From assembly GCA_028023455.1 (NCBI GenBank), contig JAQFVV010012422.1:8282337-8346336 (forward strand): a DNA stretch of 64,000 nucleotides. The letters run 5' to 3'. A program made the translations under genes and the position numbers. The notes under the pieces were generated by a model. It was not told where the DNA came from. It saw only the letters and a program-made list of their open reading frames with translations, and did not search any database. The DNA comes from Epiperipatus broadwayi (Eukaryota; Onychophora; Udeonychophora; Euonychophora; Peripatidae). This document shows, in pieces, positions 35,963-47,464 of this stretch (within the stretch, counting starts at the first letter, position 1; each line of letters begins with the position of its first letter).

Positions 35963-36453
35963 AACGGTAGTAACGATTTTGTCGCCCAAACGTGATACGC
36001 CTAGATATTTAGTTAAGGATTTTGATGCACAACTTTTAGGGCTTAATTAATGATTAGTATATTCTATTAAATATAAATAGTTTAGTATTTCTATAATAGT
36101 AGTTATAATTGGTTAGATGTTAATTATAATATTTAAATAAAAATGTTATTATTAAAGTTATTATAGTTTTATATGGTATCTATAATATGATTATTTAAAA
36201 ATTAAATACTAGGTTATTTTAAAATTAATAAGTAAGTAAATATGTAAATTATGAAAATGTGGCAAATAATTATTTTGTAATATGACCATGTCAATTCTTA
36301 AGATATTTTAAATGTATATTGAATATAATATATTATGTGCAAATTGTCTGTGGATCATAGGTGTAAAAATTAATGACATGACACAATTTTGTTAGTTGTA
36401 GTTATATAATTGGTTAATAATAAATAGTGTAGAGTTTTAAAAGATGATATTTT
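35963..36453 (+). other. Retrotransposon leader between 5' LTR and gag
   Basis: About 490 bp of untranslated sequence holding the primer-binding-like site near its start. The rest is AT-rich with no notable frame before the gag ATG at 36454. Confidence 0.7.
35980..35994 (+). promoter_or_regulatory. Candidate primer binding site (tRNA-Lys-like)
   Basis: TGTCGCCCAAACGTG lies 17 bases after the LTR end. It resembles the tRNA-Lys primer site TGGCGCCCAACGTGGG used by many animal gypsy elements, differing at the third base (T for G) and by one extra A. No other TGG-starting match to a tRNA 3' end lies in the first 60 bases of the leader. Confidence 0.45.
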
Positions 36454-38778
36454 ATGATTAATTGTAGAAGTGAATTGAGTGGAGATGGAAAGGTTGGTAG
36501 GGAATTATTTTTTGAAAATATTGATAATAAGTACTGCATACTATTAGAACTGAATTTTAAAAATATAGAAATGAATAACTGGGATAAAAATTTAGAAGTT
36601 GAGATGTCTAATTTTATTGTTGAGGATAATAGTTGTGAGGAGAGAAAAGAAGTGGAGAAATTAGTAGATTTTGAGACAATAGTAGAAAATATTCAAAATA
36701 TGGACAGTGAAATAGAGGAGGAGGAAGAGATAATTTTTAAAACAGTAGAGAAAGAAGTAATAAAAACTGAGAAAAATATAGAGAACTTTTCGATGTTTGA
36801 TTTCATGAAGCGTTTTGAATTAATGAGTCAAGGTATTGTTGATTTAGTGAAAGAGGAGAGTAATAAAAATAGTATTAGATTTGATTCTCTTAAAGAAGAT
36901 ATGAAAGAGGAGAGTAATAAAAATAGTATTAGATTTGATTCTTTTAAAGAAGATATGAAAGCTTTTAAAGAAGATATGAAAGAGGAGAGTAATAAAAATA
37001 GTATTAGATTTGATTCTTTTAAAGAAGATATGAATATGAAGTTAGGATCTCTTGAGGAAAATATTAGAGAAGTTAAAGAAGACTTAAATAAAGACAGAGA
37101 AGAAATCAGATTTTGTATAGATAATATAAATAAAAAGATTGATGATAATTCTGAAATTGTAAAGAATTTTAAAAAAGAAGTGGAAGATAAATTTGATAAT
37201 TTTGATTTAAAGTTTAGTAAGAATGAGGAAGTAATTGAATCTTTAAAGATAGAAGTTATACAGATTGATGATAAGAATCAGGAATTATTGGAAAGAAGAT
37301 TTTGTGAATTTTCGGAAAACACTATTAAGAGTTTGAAAGGTCAAATAGAGGAATCTATTAATCAGTGTAAAATAAATAATAGTGATTTAGCTTTAAAAAT
37401 TGATAGTTATAAATTGAAGGTTGACAATGAGATTTGTGGAGTTAAAAGCCATATTGATAATGTTAGTGAGGACATTAGAAGTGTTAAAAGTACAATAGTT
37501 CAGACTAAAGTAGATATAAAGGATGAGTTAGAAAAGGAACTAATAGAAAAATTTAAGGATCTAGATATTAAAAGAATCGATGAACATAAATATCGATCAA
37601 AGGTAGGTGAGAATTTGAAACGTATGAAAAATGACATAAAAGAGCAAGCGGGTATATTAGAACAAAATAGTGATAAGTACAAGGAAATATTAGATAAAAA
37701 TTTAGACGAATTTAGAAAAGAGCAGAAAGTGTATGTTAAACAAGTGCTTGAACAGATTGATTTTGAGGGAAAATTTCAACAGATGTGTAACCAGATAGAG
37801 ATGAAAAATGTAAATGATACAAGGACAGAATTAGTAAAAGAGAAAGTAGTTGATAAGACATATGAAGATTATATTAATTTATCACTAATAAACAAAGTAG
37901 AATCTGTAAAGAAAGGTGATAGTAATCAATCAGAACACACTGTTGTTAAAGAAATTGATAGTAGACCGGTTAGAGAAATTGTTAATTATGAGGGAAGTGC
38001 AAATAATTCGATGGCCTTACGTTTTATAAAAATTAAGCCATTTAAGGGAGAGTATATAGAAAATCCCTCAGAGTTCTTGAATAATTTAGATGAATTATTT
38101 TCCATATGTTCATTATCAGAGAAAGAAAAAGTAGCAGTTTGTAGCAACCATTTATATGGAATTGCCAAAGATTGGTGGCAGTCACTTTTTGAAAAACCAG
38201 TAACTTACGGTGATTTTAAATGTCTTATTATAGGAAGTTTTTGGAACTCTGATAAGCAAGATAGTATTAGATACCAAATTACCCAGGAAAAATACCATAT
38301 CAGCAAAGGTAGTTATACAAGTTTTTTTAGAAATCAGGCTGTTAGATTGAAAACATTAACTGCTTGTCCATTATCAGAAGGACAGATTGTGAGAATAGTA
38401 AGACATAATTTGCCTAAAAATGTCGAACAGTTACTGATAGCTGCTGATCGTTATTCGATAGCAGAGGTTTCAGAGGTGTTAGATGCTCTTGAGGTAGCTG
38501 AGGTATCTATAGACAATAGATTTAAGTTAAATAAAGAGAGAAATAATTATCCTTTATCCAATGTTAATGTCAATACTGGTATGAGATCTTCTGCAGGGTT
38601 TAAAAGGAGATATGAATACAGAGATAGAGATAAGATGTCTCCATACTTAAGAAAATTTGTTAGATTCGATACAGTTAGGAATAGAAATGATAATCAAAGT
38701 AATCAGCCTTCTACTAGTGGTGTGACCACAATATTAAAAAGACCAACTAATAAAGCTAGTAATAAGAAATTAAACTAA
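36454..38778 (+). CDS. Gag-like polyprotein with coiled-coil N-terminus, 774 aa
   Basis: ATG at 36454, TAA at 38776-38778. Residues 1-130 are acidic. Residues 132-193 hold three copies of an 18-residue unit (EESNKNSIRFDS followed by L/F-KEDMK). Residues 195-470 are charged heptad-type sequence that should form a long coiled coil. From about residue 519 the retrotransposon Gag capsid fold is recognisable: FIKIKPFKGEYIENPSEFL, then GIAKDWWQSL, YGDFK, FRNQAVRLKTL and an IVRIVRHNLP block to about 690. The last 60 residues are basic (R/K/N-rich), probably RNA-binding. There is no CCHC zinc knuckle. Gag proteins of the family usually run 300-500 aa, so the excess is the coiled-coil front. Pol follows in the -1 frame. 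Confidence 0.9.
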   Translation: MINCRSELSGDGKVGRELFFENIDNKYCILLELNFKNIEMNNWDKNLEVEMSNFIVEDNSCEERKEVEKLVDFETIVENIQNMDSEIEEEEEIIFKTVEKEVIKTEKNIENFSMFDFMKRFELMSQGIVDLVKEESNKNSIRFDSLKEDMKEESNKNSIRFDSFKEDMKAFKEDMKEESNKNSIRFDSFKEDMNMKLGSLEENIREVKEDLNKDREEIRFCIDNINKKIDDNSEIVKNFKKEVEDKFDNFDLKFSKNEEVIESLKIEVIQIDDKNQELLERRFCEFSENTIKSLKGQIEESINQCKINNSDLALKIDSYKLKVDNEICGVKSHIDNVSEDIRSVKSTIVQTKVDIKDELEKELIEKFKDLDIKRIDEHKYRSKVGENLKRMKNDIKEQAGILEQNSDKYKEILDKNLDEFRKEQKVYVKQVLEQIDFEGKFQQMCNQIEMKNVNDTRTELVKEKVVDKTYEDYINLSLINKVESVKKGDSNQSEHTVVKEIDSRPVREIVNYEGSANNSMALRFIKIKPFKGEYIENPSEFLNNLDELFSICSLSEKEKVAVCSNHLYGIAKDWWQSLFEKPVTYGDFKCLIIGSFWNSDKQDSIRYQITQEKYHISKGSYTSFFRNQAVRLKTLTACPLSEGQIVRIVRHNLPKNVEQLLIAADRYSIAEVSEVLDALEVAEVSIDNRFKLNKERNNYPLSNVNVNTGMRSSAGFKRRYEYRDRDKMSPYLRKFVRFDTVRNRNDNQSNQPSTSGVTTILKRPTNKASNKKLN
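36849..37031 (+). repeat. In-frame triplication of a 54-bp unit in gag
   Basis: Units start at 36849, 36903 and 36978. Units 1 and 2 differ by very few bases. A 21-bp insertion (duplicating the end of the unit, reading AFKEDMK) separates units 2 and 3. All copies keep the frame, so the coiled coil is lengthened by 18 residues per unit. Near identity indicates recent slippage or unequal exchange. Confidence 0.9.
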
Positions 38779-38815
38779 AAAGGTCTTTGTATGTCAGTTC
38801 CTCTTTGCAAGGACC
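38769..38815 (+). promoter_or_regulatory. Candidate -1 programmed ribosomal frameshift signal (gag to pol)
   Basis: In the gag frame the last codons are TTA AAC TAA. The heptamer A TTA AAC (38769-38775) differs from the classical T TTA AAC slippery site at its first base only. Slipping back one base reads ATT AAA CTA in the pol frame, which is open from 38766. After a 6-nt spacer, GGTCTTTG (38782-38789) pairs with CAAGGACC (38808-38815): 8 pairs including one G-T, with an 18-nt loop. Pol has no ATG at its open start; its first ATG is 38829. Position, frame and spacing all fit -1 frameshifting. It has not been tested. Confidence 0.6.
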
Positions 38816-41800
38816 CGGTGCTAACAAAATGGGGAACGATCAGATGTGGATGCTTAATACTTTAGATCTTGATATTGATTTTTTAGAGCCATTTACTATA
38901 GGCGAACCACCTATAACTTATCAATGTCCTATTGTAATTTTATACATAAACAATATCAGAATTGAAGCATTAATTGACTCTGGAAGTCAAGCTTCCATAT
39001 TGTCAGAGTCAACATATCAAAATCTGGTGAGTACAGAAAGGGATATACCTTCATTGCCAGTAAAGCAAATACAAGTAACTTTAGCAAATGGAAAGAGGAC
39101 AAAGTTATCAAATAAACAAGTCTGGATTACCTTCAAAATAAATAATACAGAGTTTGGGCATGTTTTCCTTATTATGCCTGGGTTAATACATGAAGCCATA
39201 ATAGGAGCTGACTTCATGATTTTAAATAAATGTCAAATTGATTTTTATAATAAAATTTTTATTTGTAAAAAAGAAAGGCTTAATTTTGAATATGGTCTGC
39301 ATAACCTTTCTAGTCAATTATTATGCGTCCAAAATACATTAATTGATGCCAGCATAAAGGCCAAAATTGAACATGTTTATGCAATAAATTCTAAATTAGG
39401 TGAAAATTTATATCAATTAATGTACAATTTTAAAAACATATTCTCTAAAGTCCCTGGTATGATAAAGGGATATACCCATAGGATAAAATTGAAGAGTAAT
39501 GATCCTTTCCATCAAAAGATGTACCCAATTCCTTACCAATATAAGGATGAGGTACAGAGTCAAATTGATAAAATGCTAGAGTGGGATATAATTAAAAAAT
39601 GCCCTTCTCCTTATGTAAACCCATTGGTTATTGTAAAGAAGAAGGATGGTAGTATTAGGGTATGTTTAGATGCTCGTATGCTAAATAATGTAACTATACC
39701 AGAGCGTGACATTCCTCCACCTGTACATGAGCTCTTAACTAAGTTTCACAAGAGGTCAATTTTCTCTACATTTGATCTGACAGCTAGTTATTGGCAAATA
39801 CCACTGCATGAGAATGATCAGCAGTATACAGCATTTCGATTTCAAGGCCAGTCGTATGTTTTCAGACGAATGCCTTTTGGTCTCATTAATAGTGGTGCTG
39901 GCTTGATCAGATGTTTGGACATGATTTTTTCGAAACAATTAAAAGAAAAAATCATCATGTATGTGGATGATATAGTTATTGCTTCTGATAATTTACATGA
40001 GCATCTCCAACACTTAGAATTATTTTTTACAGAATGTAATATAAAGAATGTCAAAATTAATATGGAGAAATGTTCAATAGCAGCAAAAGAAATCACTTTT
40101 CTGGGTCATTTAATAAATGAACATGGAATCCAGCCCCATCCTGAAAAGATTGCAGCTATTCAGCGTTTTCCCATTCCAAAAACAGTAAAACAATTAAAGT
40201 CATTTTTTGGATTATGTAATTATTACAATAGATTTTATAACAATTTTGCTGAAGATACTATACATCTGTCTCGGTTATTAAGGAAAACTGAAAAATGGAA
40301 GTGGACTGCTGACCATGATAATGAATTTAGTATAATTAAAAATAAATTTTTAAAACACGTGATTTTAATGTATCCTGACTTTAATAAAACATTCTATGTA
40401 CAGACAGATAGTAGTTACTATGGTCTGGGAGTAGTGTTATATCAGCTCGATGAGGATCAGGTACCTCATGTGTTGTACTTCTTAAGCCGACATTTAAGAG
40501 GTGCTGAGTTGAATTACACTATTACTGAAAAGGAGACCCTAGCTGTTGTCTGGGCTTTTCAGAAATTACGTCAATTTTTATTGGGTTCAGAGGTGATTGT
40601 GTTGACCGACCATAGGAGCTTGGAATTTTTAAATAAAAGCTACCTCAGTAATGAGAGACTTGTTAGGTGGAGCTTGTATCTCCAACAATTCAATTATAGA
40701 GTTCTCTATATTGAAGGGAGACAGAATATCCCTGCTGATATTCTTAGCCGCCACCCTATTTGTCTGATGTCCCAACATCCTAATACTCAAAATATAATTA
40801 TTAGCAATGTTGATGTGGTCAGGGATGAATCTATAGTGGATGATTATAATAATTTCACTATGATTCAAGGTCAGGATCAGAAATTAAATAGAATCATGAC
40901 TATCCTAAATAATCATGATAATATAAATAGTAAAAATAAATATATAAAAAGGATTTTTAGCAAGTATAAGATGTACCAGAATCTACTTATGTATAATTTA
41001 AAGTCAAATCAGGGGGAATCATGGAGGATAGTTGTACCTAAATCTATGATTGATAAATTGATAATGTATGTTCATTGTAGTTATGGTCACTATGGTGCAC
41101 CAAAGATCATGTATGTCTTAAAATCTATTTTTTATTGGGATGGAATGTATAAACGGGTAATAAGGAGAATTAAAACATGTTCTACTTGCTTGAAGTCTAA
41201 ATATTGTAATAAATCGTATGTAGGTGTTATGCAGCCTATTATTCCAAATCGATCTAATGAATTATTAGCGATCGATTTTTATGGGCCTCTCCCACCATTT
41301 AAACAACAGAAGTTTATTTTGGTAACCTATGATGTTTTTAGCAAATTTGTATCAGCGTATCCAGTGCCTAAAACTAGTGCACATTTTGTAATTAAATGCA
41401 TGCTTAATTATCAATTTCCATTAGTAGGGAAACCAAAAATCATACTTACAGATCATGCTACAGCTTTTATATCTGGTAGGTGGAATCAGTGGATTCAAGA
41501 TCAAAACCTCAAACATGTTATGAGCTCCATAAGAAACCCTCAGTCTAATCCTTGCGAACGTGTTATGCGGGAGCTTAGTCGATTATTTAGGGTTTATGTA
41601 GCCGATAATCATAAAAAATGGGTTCATAAACTTCCTGAGGTTATTAATTACATTAATAGTACATACAATGAATCTACTGGTTTTACTCCTATTCGTTTAC
41701 ATTATGGTAGACATGAACCATTATTAATTAAAACACCTATACCAATTGTAAGGGAACAAATTAATAGGGATGAAGATATTAATCAAGCTAAAGTAAAGCT

Positions 41801-42059
41801 TCATATTATGGGTGCAAAGAGAGTAAAAAAATCCCATAATAAACCACATCCATTTAAAGTTAATGATTTAGTTCTAGTTAGAACACCCCATGTTAGCAAC
41901 CTTCAAAGAAATCAATTTAAAAAATTTCTTAGTCTGTATGAGGGTCCATATAAAATATCTTGCAAAGTAGGTGAAAATGCATTTATGTTAGTCACACCAG
42001 ATGGTGAGAAAGGAACTTATAATGCAAGAAGTTTGATTCCATATCCTTCTGAAGTGTGA
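38787..42059 (+). CDS. pol: Pol polyprotein: protease, reverse transcriptase, RNase H, integrase
   Basis: The frame is open from 38766 to TGA at 42057-42059. Numbering here counts from the TTG at 38787; the first ATG is residue 15. Aspartic protease: ALIDSGSQASIL (D64-S-G). RT: palm with YVDD at 392-395. RNase H: D541, E583, D608. Integrase: zinc finger H763, H768, C798, C801; catalytic D830, D889, E924; then a GPY/F module (LYEGPYKI) near the C-terminus. Spacing between the last two acidic residues is 34, one shorter than the usual 35, because the SNPCERVMREL loop lacks a residue. This integrase motif is one I associate with an arthropod gypsy lineage. No domain is missing and no stop interrupts, so the protein should be functional. 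Expression is probably by -1 frameshift from gag. Confidence 0.95.
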   Translation: MYVSSSLQGPGANKMGNDQMWMLNTLDLDIDFLEPFTIGEPPITYQCPIVILYINNIRIEALIDSGSQASILSESTYQNLVSTERDIPSLPVKQIQVTLANGKRTKLSNKQVWITFKINNTEFGHVFLIMPGLIHEAIIGADFMILNKCQIDFYNKIFICKKERLNFEYGLHNLSSQLLCVQNTLIDASIKAKIEHVYAINSKLGENLYQLMYNFKNIFSKVPGMIKGYTHRIKLKSNDPFHQKMYPIPYQYKDEVQSQIDKMLEWDIIKKCPSPYVNPLVIVKKKDGSIRVCLDARMLNNVTIPERDIPPPVHELLTKFHKRSIFSTFDLTASYWQIPLHENDQQYTAFRFQGQSYVFRRMPFGLINSGAGLIRCLDMIFSKQLKEKIIMYVDDIVIASDNLHEHLQHLELFFTECNIKNVKINMEKCSIAAKEITFLGHLINEHGIQPHPEKIAAIQRFPIPKTVKQLKSFFGLCNYYNRFYNNFAEDTIHLSRLLRKTEKWKWTADHDNEFSIIKNKFLKHVILMYPDFNKTFYVQTDSSYYGLGVVLYQLDEDQVPHVLYFLSRHLRGAELNYTITEKETLAVVWAFQKLRQFLLGSEVIVLTDHRSLEFLNKSYLSNERLVRWSLYLQQFNYRVLYIEGRQNIPADILSRHPICLMSQHPNTQNIIISNVDVVRDESIVDDYNNFTMIQGQDQKLNRIMTILNNHDNINSKNKYIKRIFSKYKMYQNLLMYNLKSNQGESWRIVVPKSMIDKLIMYVHCSYGHYGAPKIMYVLKSIFYWDGMYKRVIRRIKTCSTCLKSKYCNKSYVGVMQPIIPNRSNELLAIDFYGPLPPFKQQKFILVTYDVFSKFVSAYPVPKTSAHFVIKCMLNYQFPLVGKPKIILTDHATAFISGRWNQWIQDQNLKHVMSSIRNPQSNPCERVMRELSRLFRVYVADNHKKWVHKLPEVINYINSTYNESTGFTPIRLHYGRHEPLLIKTPIPIVREQINRDEDINQAKVKLHIMGAKRVKKSHNKPHPFKVNDLVLVRTPHVSNLQRNQFKKFLSLYEGPYKISCKVGENAFMLVTPDGEKGTYNARSLIPYPSEV

Positions 42060-43090
42060 ATGATAATTTTCAAAAGATGTATCGTGGTGGAGATTTTCAG
42101 TGTGATGTTCAGATACTTTATATTTTTTTTAATATCATGAAATAGTTTATTATTATATGTAGTAAGTTAGCAGAAGAAAATAAAGATTTTATTGAATTAG
42201 TTTATAAAGATATGTATGATGAGGTATTATTTGTTAAGTCAGTAAATGATAATTTAGGAAGAAATGAATTTTTTTTGTCAGAGTAACTAGAAAAGAAATC
42301 GAGTTATCTGTTGAAGTAAATATTTTAAATAATAAATTAGTTAATAAAAGATAGAAGAGTATAAAAACTCATTATAATGACTAAGGGAGGAATAAGTGAA
42401 AATAGAGAGTATGTTAAAATAAGTGATAAAAGCAATGAATTATATAGAAGAATATTGAGAGAACCTAAAGAATATTTTAGATGATGAATAATATGATAAG
42501 AGTGAATAGATCTTATGAAAGGTCAGTTTATGAAAAAAGTTATGGATGAATTTAAGAATTTTCATGAATATTGTAGTAATGATCATAAAATTAATAAATC
42601 TTCAGGGATAAAGTTAATCTCTTTAGATGAAAAGTGTATAGATTTATTAGATAATGATTTATTAAAAACTGCTAATGAAACTAGCAACAAGTTTAAAAGT
42701 AAAATGCAAGATGTGATTCAAAAAGGTAGTGTTAATTATAGAAATATGTGTTCACAGTTTAGTTTGTATAAAAAGGTGTTATTTAGAGGAATTAAAAAAC
42801 TTGATATTTCATGGTAAGATTAGAAAAAAAAAATTAATCTAATTAAAGATATAAATAAAGGAAAAGTGAGACTTAATTTTATAAAGCAAAAGAAAGTTAT
42901 GATGATTTTATTTAAAAGTGTTTTCTGGTTGAGATTTTAATGTGATGTTCCAATGCTTTATAGAATTTCATGTTAAAGTGATTTATTATGATATTCAATG
43001 ATAAGAAAAATTTTAACTATATACAAAATGGAGATGATAATTATAGATTAAAGAAGGTGAAGGTAGATGGTTAATTTAAAATTTTTATCC
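42060..43090 (+). other. Post-pol region with a 100-codon frame and a diverged direct repeat
   Basis: About 1 kb between pol and the polypurine tract. Two blocks, 42084-42158 and 42924-42990, share TGTGATGTTC, GAGATTTT, CTTTATA and a following ATTTATTATG-like stretch at a constant offset of 840 bp. They look like an old duplication. Between them, 42515-42817 is open for 100 codons: a lysine-rich, soluble-looking peptide with two or three cysteines and no signal or membrane segment. It therefore does not look like an envelope protein. Its codon use resembles gag, and it may be a degraded gag-like copy or an accidental frame. Confidence 0.5.
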
Positions 43091-43104
43091 GAAGGAGGAG
43101 GATA
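43091..43104 (+). promoter_or_regulatory. Polypurine tract
   Basis: GAAGGAGGAGGA followed by TA lies directly before the TGTG of the 3' LTR. This is the expected primer for plus-strand DNA synthesis and fixes the 3' LTR start at 43105. Confidence 0.85.
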
Positions 43105-46100
43105 TGTGCCCTTTTGTATGGGTCTCCATACAATTGTTATATCAATTTGTTAAAAATTTTAAATTTAAGATATATTATAGCTATATGATGTTGATTTTAT
43201 TTATAATAATCTTTCAAAAGTTTAACTAAAGTAAACTATGAATATTTGATATGTGAAGTTGTGCTAATATTTGAGAGAGACGTTTCAATAAAAAAAAAAT
43301 GATAATATTATATGGTTGGGAAAACTGGCCATGATCAATACTGCATTAATAAGTTTTGTAAATAAATGTTTGAAGCTAAAAGTTTTAAAAAAAGACAAGT
43401 TAAAATTAAATGCATATGTATTTATTGTTGATAAAGATTAATATTTAGTAAGTGAATATAAATATTTTTGTTATTAAAAGTATATAATAGAAGATTAATA
43501 TTTGATTTTATAATATCGAATTATTATTTTAAAGTTGTTATAGTATATTATTTGTTTTAAAAAAATATTTATTTTATAAAATTGAATTGTTAGTTTATTT
43601 TTAGATAATTACAAGCGTTTATATCTGTGTTGTAAATCAGGTGACAGATAGACATATGTACACATATGCTTGTAAGTTTTTTTTAGTAAAGTTGCAAAAC
43701 TGTTTTAAAATTCTATTATAAAATTTATAAATATTATATTGGCTATCACGAGATAAAAATAAAAATAATTAGCGTGAAATATTAAATCTGATTTTCAAAA
43801 TACTGTTTAAAAAAAAAATATATATAATGAATAAAAATAGACTTAGTTTGTTTAGAAAAATAGTCTTATAAAAGTTAAAAGTGAAATAAAGTAAAACATA
43901 TCTTTTTAAAAAATGTTTAATGGATTTAAATAAATGATAAAAATTAATTTAAGAATTAAGTAATGTAATAAATAATAAATATTAAATAAGTCATTATTTA
44001 TTTTTAATTTCGTATTGTTGGTAAGATATGTAAATAGGCTAGCAAGGTGATTGTTTAATTTACCAATCAAGTGGGTAATTTCTTCCGGTATAAAAACCGA
44101 GATTCAATTGTTCAGAGGGTGATTGTAATTTCTTTTAAGTGAAGTGTGCTATTAAATATAGCTAAGTAAAAAATTATAGACGCTCTCGTAATAGTTTCTT
44201 AATTTATAAGAGAGTAGTTTTAAATAATTTTATAAAAAGTTTACCGTTTAATATGCAGTGCTAATTTATTTATAGTTCCCTATTGATCGTCTCTATCAAG
44301 GCTCAATTTTACTATCAAATAATCATGAAAATATCGTATAATGATAAAATATGTTGGAAACCTTATATTACAAATATAGTGAACGCTGGATTAACTAAGA
44401 GAATTACTAGTTGGATAAAAATAATATATTGGACATTATATGAATTTAAAAGTTGATTATAATTAATTTTTTTATAAACAAATATTTTAAAGAAAGATAA
44501 ATACTTCTTTATGAAGAAAGTATTTTTTTTAAAATTATATATTTTAATATATCTTTTGGTAAAGATATGGAAGTTAATAATAATTGCAGAAATACTTGCC
44601 TTATTAAGTCTTTATTGTTTAAAAGACTAGATTTCGATAATTTTAAAAGGCAGATAAATCGGAAATTTAATTGGTAAACAAATACCTGTAAAAAAAAAAT
44701 ATTATATAGTAAAGTCTGGACGCTGGTCGTACAGAAGAATTTGGAGATTGATTTTACCTAAATATTTGTTAAAGAATGCGCAAATAAGTATACGTGGATA
44801 TCCAAGTCAATTTTTATAAAACTTAGATTAAACATTTAAATATTGATTAATCCTAGGAAGATAATAACTTTTAAATAAATCCGGATCCTATAAACTGTTT
44901 TAATTATTATTTTGTTTCTTTATGGTGGAACTTATTTTATCTTATTTTTTTTTAAAAAAAAAAACGTTTTCCATTTATTTCATAAAAACTGTTTAAACAT
45001 GTGATGTACCGGAAAAAGGAAGTGGTGTTGGTAAAATGTTGTGCCTAGGAAAAAAAGAACAATTGTGGGTGGAAAGAAGACACCGTTGGATTTTATGTAA
45101 CATATTTTGTTTTCTTAACTAACATAGATATTTAATTATTTATTGATCTATTAAAGATAAGAGAGGTACATTTTAAAAGTAATTACACATTAATATAACA
45201 CTTAATTTCATAAAATTTATTTTTTATATAATTTTATAACACGTAATATTTTAAGAATAATTGTTGAGTATAAATGTGATATTATTTTTGTAAAACTATA
45301 ATCCTGGAGGACATCGTTTTGGCTGATTATAAATTGGAGTATCATTTATGGTAATAATTATATAATATTAATAATTTAATGTATTTTGCTTTGTTTTCTT
45401 TAGATAAACCAAATATTATTTGATTGTTGAGTGAATGTATAAATATTTAAAGAACATACACGCATAATATTATCAATAATAGTTTTATTTTAATATGCAT
45501 ACTTTATTTTACAATATAAATTTATTACAACGTAATAAGAGTTATCCAGAAATAATTATATGATTCTTTTATGAATACACTCTAATGTTTTCTGTTACAA
45601 TATTAGGAATTTGATTTATTATATTAGTATGAGTCATTTATATTTATTTTCAAGTTAGTAAGAAGTAAAAAAAAATATATCTATATTTTTTTATTTTTTA
45701 TTAGACAAGTTAAATTAATTTTATATAGAAAGTTATATTTTGTTTGAAGGGTTTATCAGATATAGATGATGAGATATAATAGAGTTTGGATAGTCATTTT
45801 TTTTTAAAAAATTGGTAAGCTGATACTGAAGTTAAATAAGATTAGAATGATATTTGAAGATAGGGTTTTATTAAGAGGGAATAGGAATAACAAGTAGAGA
45901 AGAATAATAGTTTAGATGGAAAAGAATCATAGAATTTTATTTTAATATAATAACTTTATAAATTGGTAATTTATAAATAAAAATTTCGTCTTCACAAAAT
46001 TGTTGAATAATTTTAAAAAATATTTTTAAGAAAAGAACATATATGTATTGCATATTTTGGTAAGACATATATTATGAAATTACATCAGAATGAAGTAAAT

Positions 46101-47464
46101 AGTTATGTAATCAATAAAAGTCACATAATATTACAAAGTTATATCAATCTATACATTAGTTGATATTTAGTTAATTCTAATAATAAATGTAATACATAAT
46201 AGTTACATTATAATAGAAATAGCTAGAATACTTAAATGGAGTAGCATTTTAATTATTAAAGTTTGATTATTTTACATGTGCTACATAAGTGATATTTTAC
46301 ATAAAAGCCTTCTATTGTACTAAGTGATTATAAATGATATCTAGTAAAATATAAGTTCATAGACTCAATTACATGTTACTAATAAAACATTTAAGAAATG
46401 TATGGATTATTTATTTTGGATTATAGAAATAACAACAATGTAAGAATCTTGTATTATTATTATTTTTCTTATTTTTATTTTCTTGATTTCCACTTATAAT
46501 GTAAATAATGTATATAAGTTGTTTATTAAAGTTGATGTAAATAAATTTGTTTAAGTTGTTTTAAAAGTGTGTCGAATTCATTATTTTGCACCACAGCATT
46601 TGACAACAGATAATTTGAATAAAACATAATATTTGCACAATATGAATTAAATTATTATTATTATTTTTTTTAAAAAAAGAAATATAGTATTTTCTTAATA
46701 TAATTTTATAAAAATTCATTAACATTAACATATTATGTTATAATGGTCATGAAATAATTATAATACACAATATAAGAGTATAATATTATTTATTGCCACA
46801 TATTATTAGATTATAAGATTTTATTATATTCTTAATTAAGATACTATATGAAGATGAAAGACATGTAGATGATTTACTTGTTTTCCTTAATGATTAGTAG
46901 TATAATAAAATAGATGAGGTTAACTTATACATTAGAGATTATTATTATTAGTTATTTATTATTATTATAAGTTAGGTTTAGTTAGGTCTGATATTAAATC
47001 CCTTATCATGCCTATCTGCAAGAAGTATTATTACTTTAAGATAATTAAAAGAACCTGAGATTATTTAGTTATATTTCTTTGATAAAAGATTGAGATTTAT
47101 TTATTGATATTATTGAAGTTAGTTAATTTTCATAAAAGACATAGGAGTGCTATAGATGTATTAGTGAGATAATAAAGAGGTAATAGTATTCTTATGCCAT
47201 TGAGATAATGTCTTAGAAGACATAGGCTCAATGTAAATTCATATTACCACTTGTAACTTCACTTCATAGTCTCATGATTTAATAAATACTTATTTAATTG
47301 GTACATGATATTGAACTATATTAGTTTTCTGTTAGTTGTACTAGATTTGATAAGATATAGTATTATAAAAATATATTAATAATAGTTATACATATTTTAG
47401 TAGAGCATAACAATTTAATTGAGCTAGTCATATTTTAAGTTATATTATATTTCTGGAAGTGAGG

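Noticed and set aside
39017-40868. Minus-strand frames of 60-84 codons across pol
   Set aside because: Shadows of the pol coding frame; no independent motif.
42515-42817. Envelope gene of the gypsy element
   Set aside because: There is no signal peptide, no membrane segment, no furin site and only 100 codons. Nothing supports an envelope function.
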